DNA from: JANPIX01 sp031425195
GTDB taxonomy: Bacteria > Pseudomonadota > Alphaproteobacteria > Rhodobacterales > Rhodobacteraceae
Assembly (NCBI GenBank): GCA_031425195.1
Contig: JANPIX010000017.1
Coordinates: 62,001 to 126,000, forward strand
DNA: 64,000 bases
Direction: 5' to 3'
The notes below the pieces were generated by a model. It made no database searches, had not been told where the DNA came from, and saw only the letters and a program-made list of their open reading frames with translations. Each line of letters starts with the position of its first letter. The stretch's first letter is position 1. A program made the position numbers and the translations under genes. Shown piece after piece: positions 63,423 to 64,000 of the stretch.

Positions 63423-63650
63423 TCAGACCACAACCCGGATCAGCGGCTGTTCCAGCGCGCCAAGGTTGGGATCAGGGGCCTGCTTGCTTTCCTCTGGCAG
63501 AAGAAGGCTCAGCCCGTACAGCGCGTAGAAGAAGACCCCCACCGCGACAAGCACCAGCGCCGCATAGCCCGCGCCCCGCATCATCTGCCCCAGCACCCAG
63601 GTGCGCAAACGGGCGCTCGGGCCTTCCTCGTAGTAAGGTTTGTCACTCAT
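63423..63650 (-). CDS. pufX: PufX: intrinsic membrane protein of the RC-LH1 core complex
   Basis: 75 residues with one membrane helix (about 22-50) containing the Gly-rich start QMMRGAGYAALVLVAVG seen in PufX, a short cytoplasmic N terminus and a periplasmic tail APDPNLGALEQPLI that matches the processed PufX tail pattern. PufX opens the LH1 ring for quinone exchange; it is found only in Rhodobacter-type phototrophs and diverges fast. GGGAGAG precedes the start. 11 bp after pufM. Confidence 0.9.
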   Translation of the reverse strand: MSDKPYYEEGPSARLRTWVLGQMMRGAGYAALVLVAVGVFFYALYGLSLLLPEESKQAPDPNLGALEQPLIRVVV

Positions 63651-63661
63651 AGCTCTCTCCC

Positions 63662-64000
63662 TTAATCGAGCGGCGCATAGCCGTGCTGTTGTGCCCAGAC
63701 GAACCAGTTATCAACCACAGTGCCAGTCAGCAGGATGCCGATGCCCCCTGTCAACGTGACAAGAATGGCAAACCACCAGGCCCAACGGTGGATCCCCTCC
63801 ATCGTGGCATTGAACCCCATGGTCCAACGCCAGAACAGTGCGGCACGTTCCGTCGCCGTGCCCCGGTCCACGATCTGCTCCAACTCGCGGTCCCCACCCA
63901 GACGGCTGACCGCCAGAATGGTCGCCCCGTGCATCGCACACAGCAACGCCGACCCATACAGGCAGGCAATCGAAAGCGCGTGGAACGGGTTATAGAACAG
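63662..64000 (-). CDS. pufM: photosynthetic reaction centre M subunit, C-terminal part (5' end outside window)
   Basis: The frame is open to the window edge, giving the last 112 residues of PufM. YNPFHALS has the special-pair bacteriochlorophyll ligand (His M202 in Rhodobacter numbering); AMHGAT (M219), the Glu in RELEQI (M234) and GIHRW (M266) are the non-haem iron ligands. The end DNWFVWAQQHGYAPLD is typical. It shows that the organism has a type II (quinone) reaction centre and that the puf operon reads leftward out of the right edge. Confidence 0.97.
   Translation of the reverse strand: MFYNPFHALSIACLYGSALLCAMHGATILAVSRLGGDRELEQIVDRGTATERAALFWRWTMGFNATMEGIHRWAWWFAILVTLTGGIGILLTGTVVDNWFVWAQQHGYAPLD

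Noticed and set aside
1..64000. tRNA, rRNA, CRISPR, insertion sequence or phage genes
   Set aside because: No cloverleaf, repeat array, transposase or phage protein was recognised in either strand; short RNAs could still be missed by eye.

Overview
The window is high-GC, densely packed bacterial DNA from a phototrophic alphaproteobacterium of the Rhodobacteraceae (Rhodobacter/Roseobacter type). The clearest marker is the right edge, where the minus strand carries the end of pufM (photosynthetic reaction centre M subunit), pufX and dxs. pufX is limited to Rhodobacter-like phototrophs. A taurine cluster under a MocR-type TauR, a fused pntA, efp next to a DUF6280 gene, and many 4-bp ATGA/GTGA gene overlaps fit the same group. 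I found no rRNA, tRNA, CRISPR array, insertion sequence or phage module.

Left part (1-15.7 kb): a complete taurine dissimilation locus. On the minus strand lie tpa, tauR and then xsc-tauE-ackA-soeA-soeB-soeC, in which every junction from xsc to soeC is a 4-bp stop/start overlap. Divergently on the plus strand lie tauA-tauB-tauC and a DUF4202 gene. Together they take taurine in (TauABC), deaminate it (Tpa), cleave sulfoacetaldehyde to sulfite and acetyl phosphate (Xsc), turn acetyl phosphate into acetate plus ATP (AckA), and export (TauE) or oxidise (SoeABC) the sulfite. Paired direct repeats resembling TauR boxes precede xsc, tpa and tauR.

Middle (15.7-31 kb): a lower-GC RTX protein gene, gph, glmU-glmS-alkD-like, a lipoprotein, moaA, a bd-type oxidase pair whose cydB carries a single-base frameshift, a methyltransferase, a LysR regulator, and an argE/FAD oxidoreductase/M20 amidohydrolase operon. 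That operon is divergent from a five-gene oligopeptide-type ABC transporter (31.3-37.1 kb). Then come a DUF3422 gene, pntAB, and kynU with a RidA gene.

Right part (43-64 kb): an L,D-transpeptidase lipoprotein; two YCII/DGPF genes followed by an ECF42-like sigma factor; a D-lyxose isomerase; a TetR/NmrA divergent pair with a clear double operator; a C26 amidotransferase, a DenD-like dehydrogenase, an aminotransferase, an MsbA-like ABC exporter and ygfZ; efp and DUF6280; a PopZ-like acidic protein, tolC and pcm; a secreted von Willebrand A protein; and finally dxs, a strong terminator, pufX and partial pufM.

Most likely to reward a second look: the TauC permease with an inserted, apparently circularly permuted cadherin-like domain; the fully coupled xsc-to-soeC operon with ackA rather than pta; the duplicated TauR promoter module; the cydB frameshift; the exported DGPF protein beside the ECF sigma gene; and the pufX terminator placed directly ahead of dxs.
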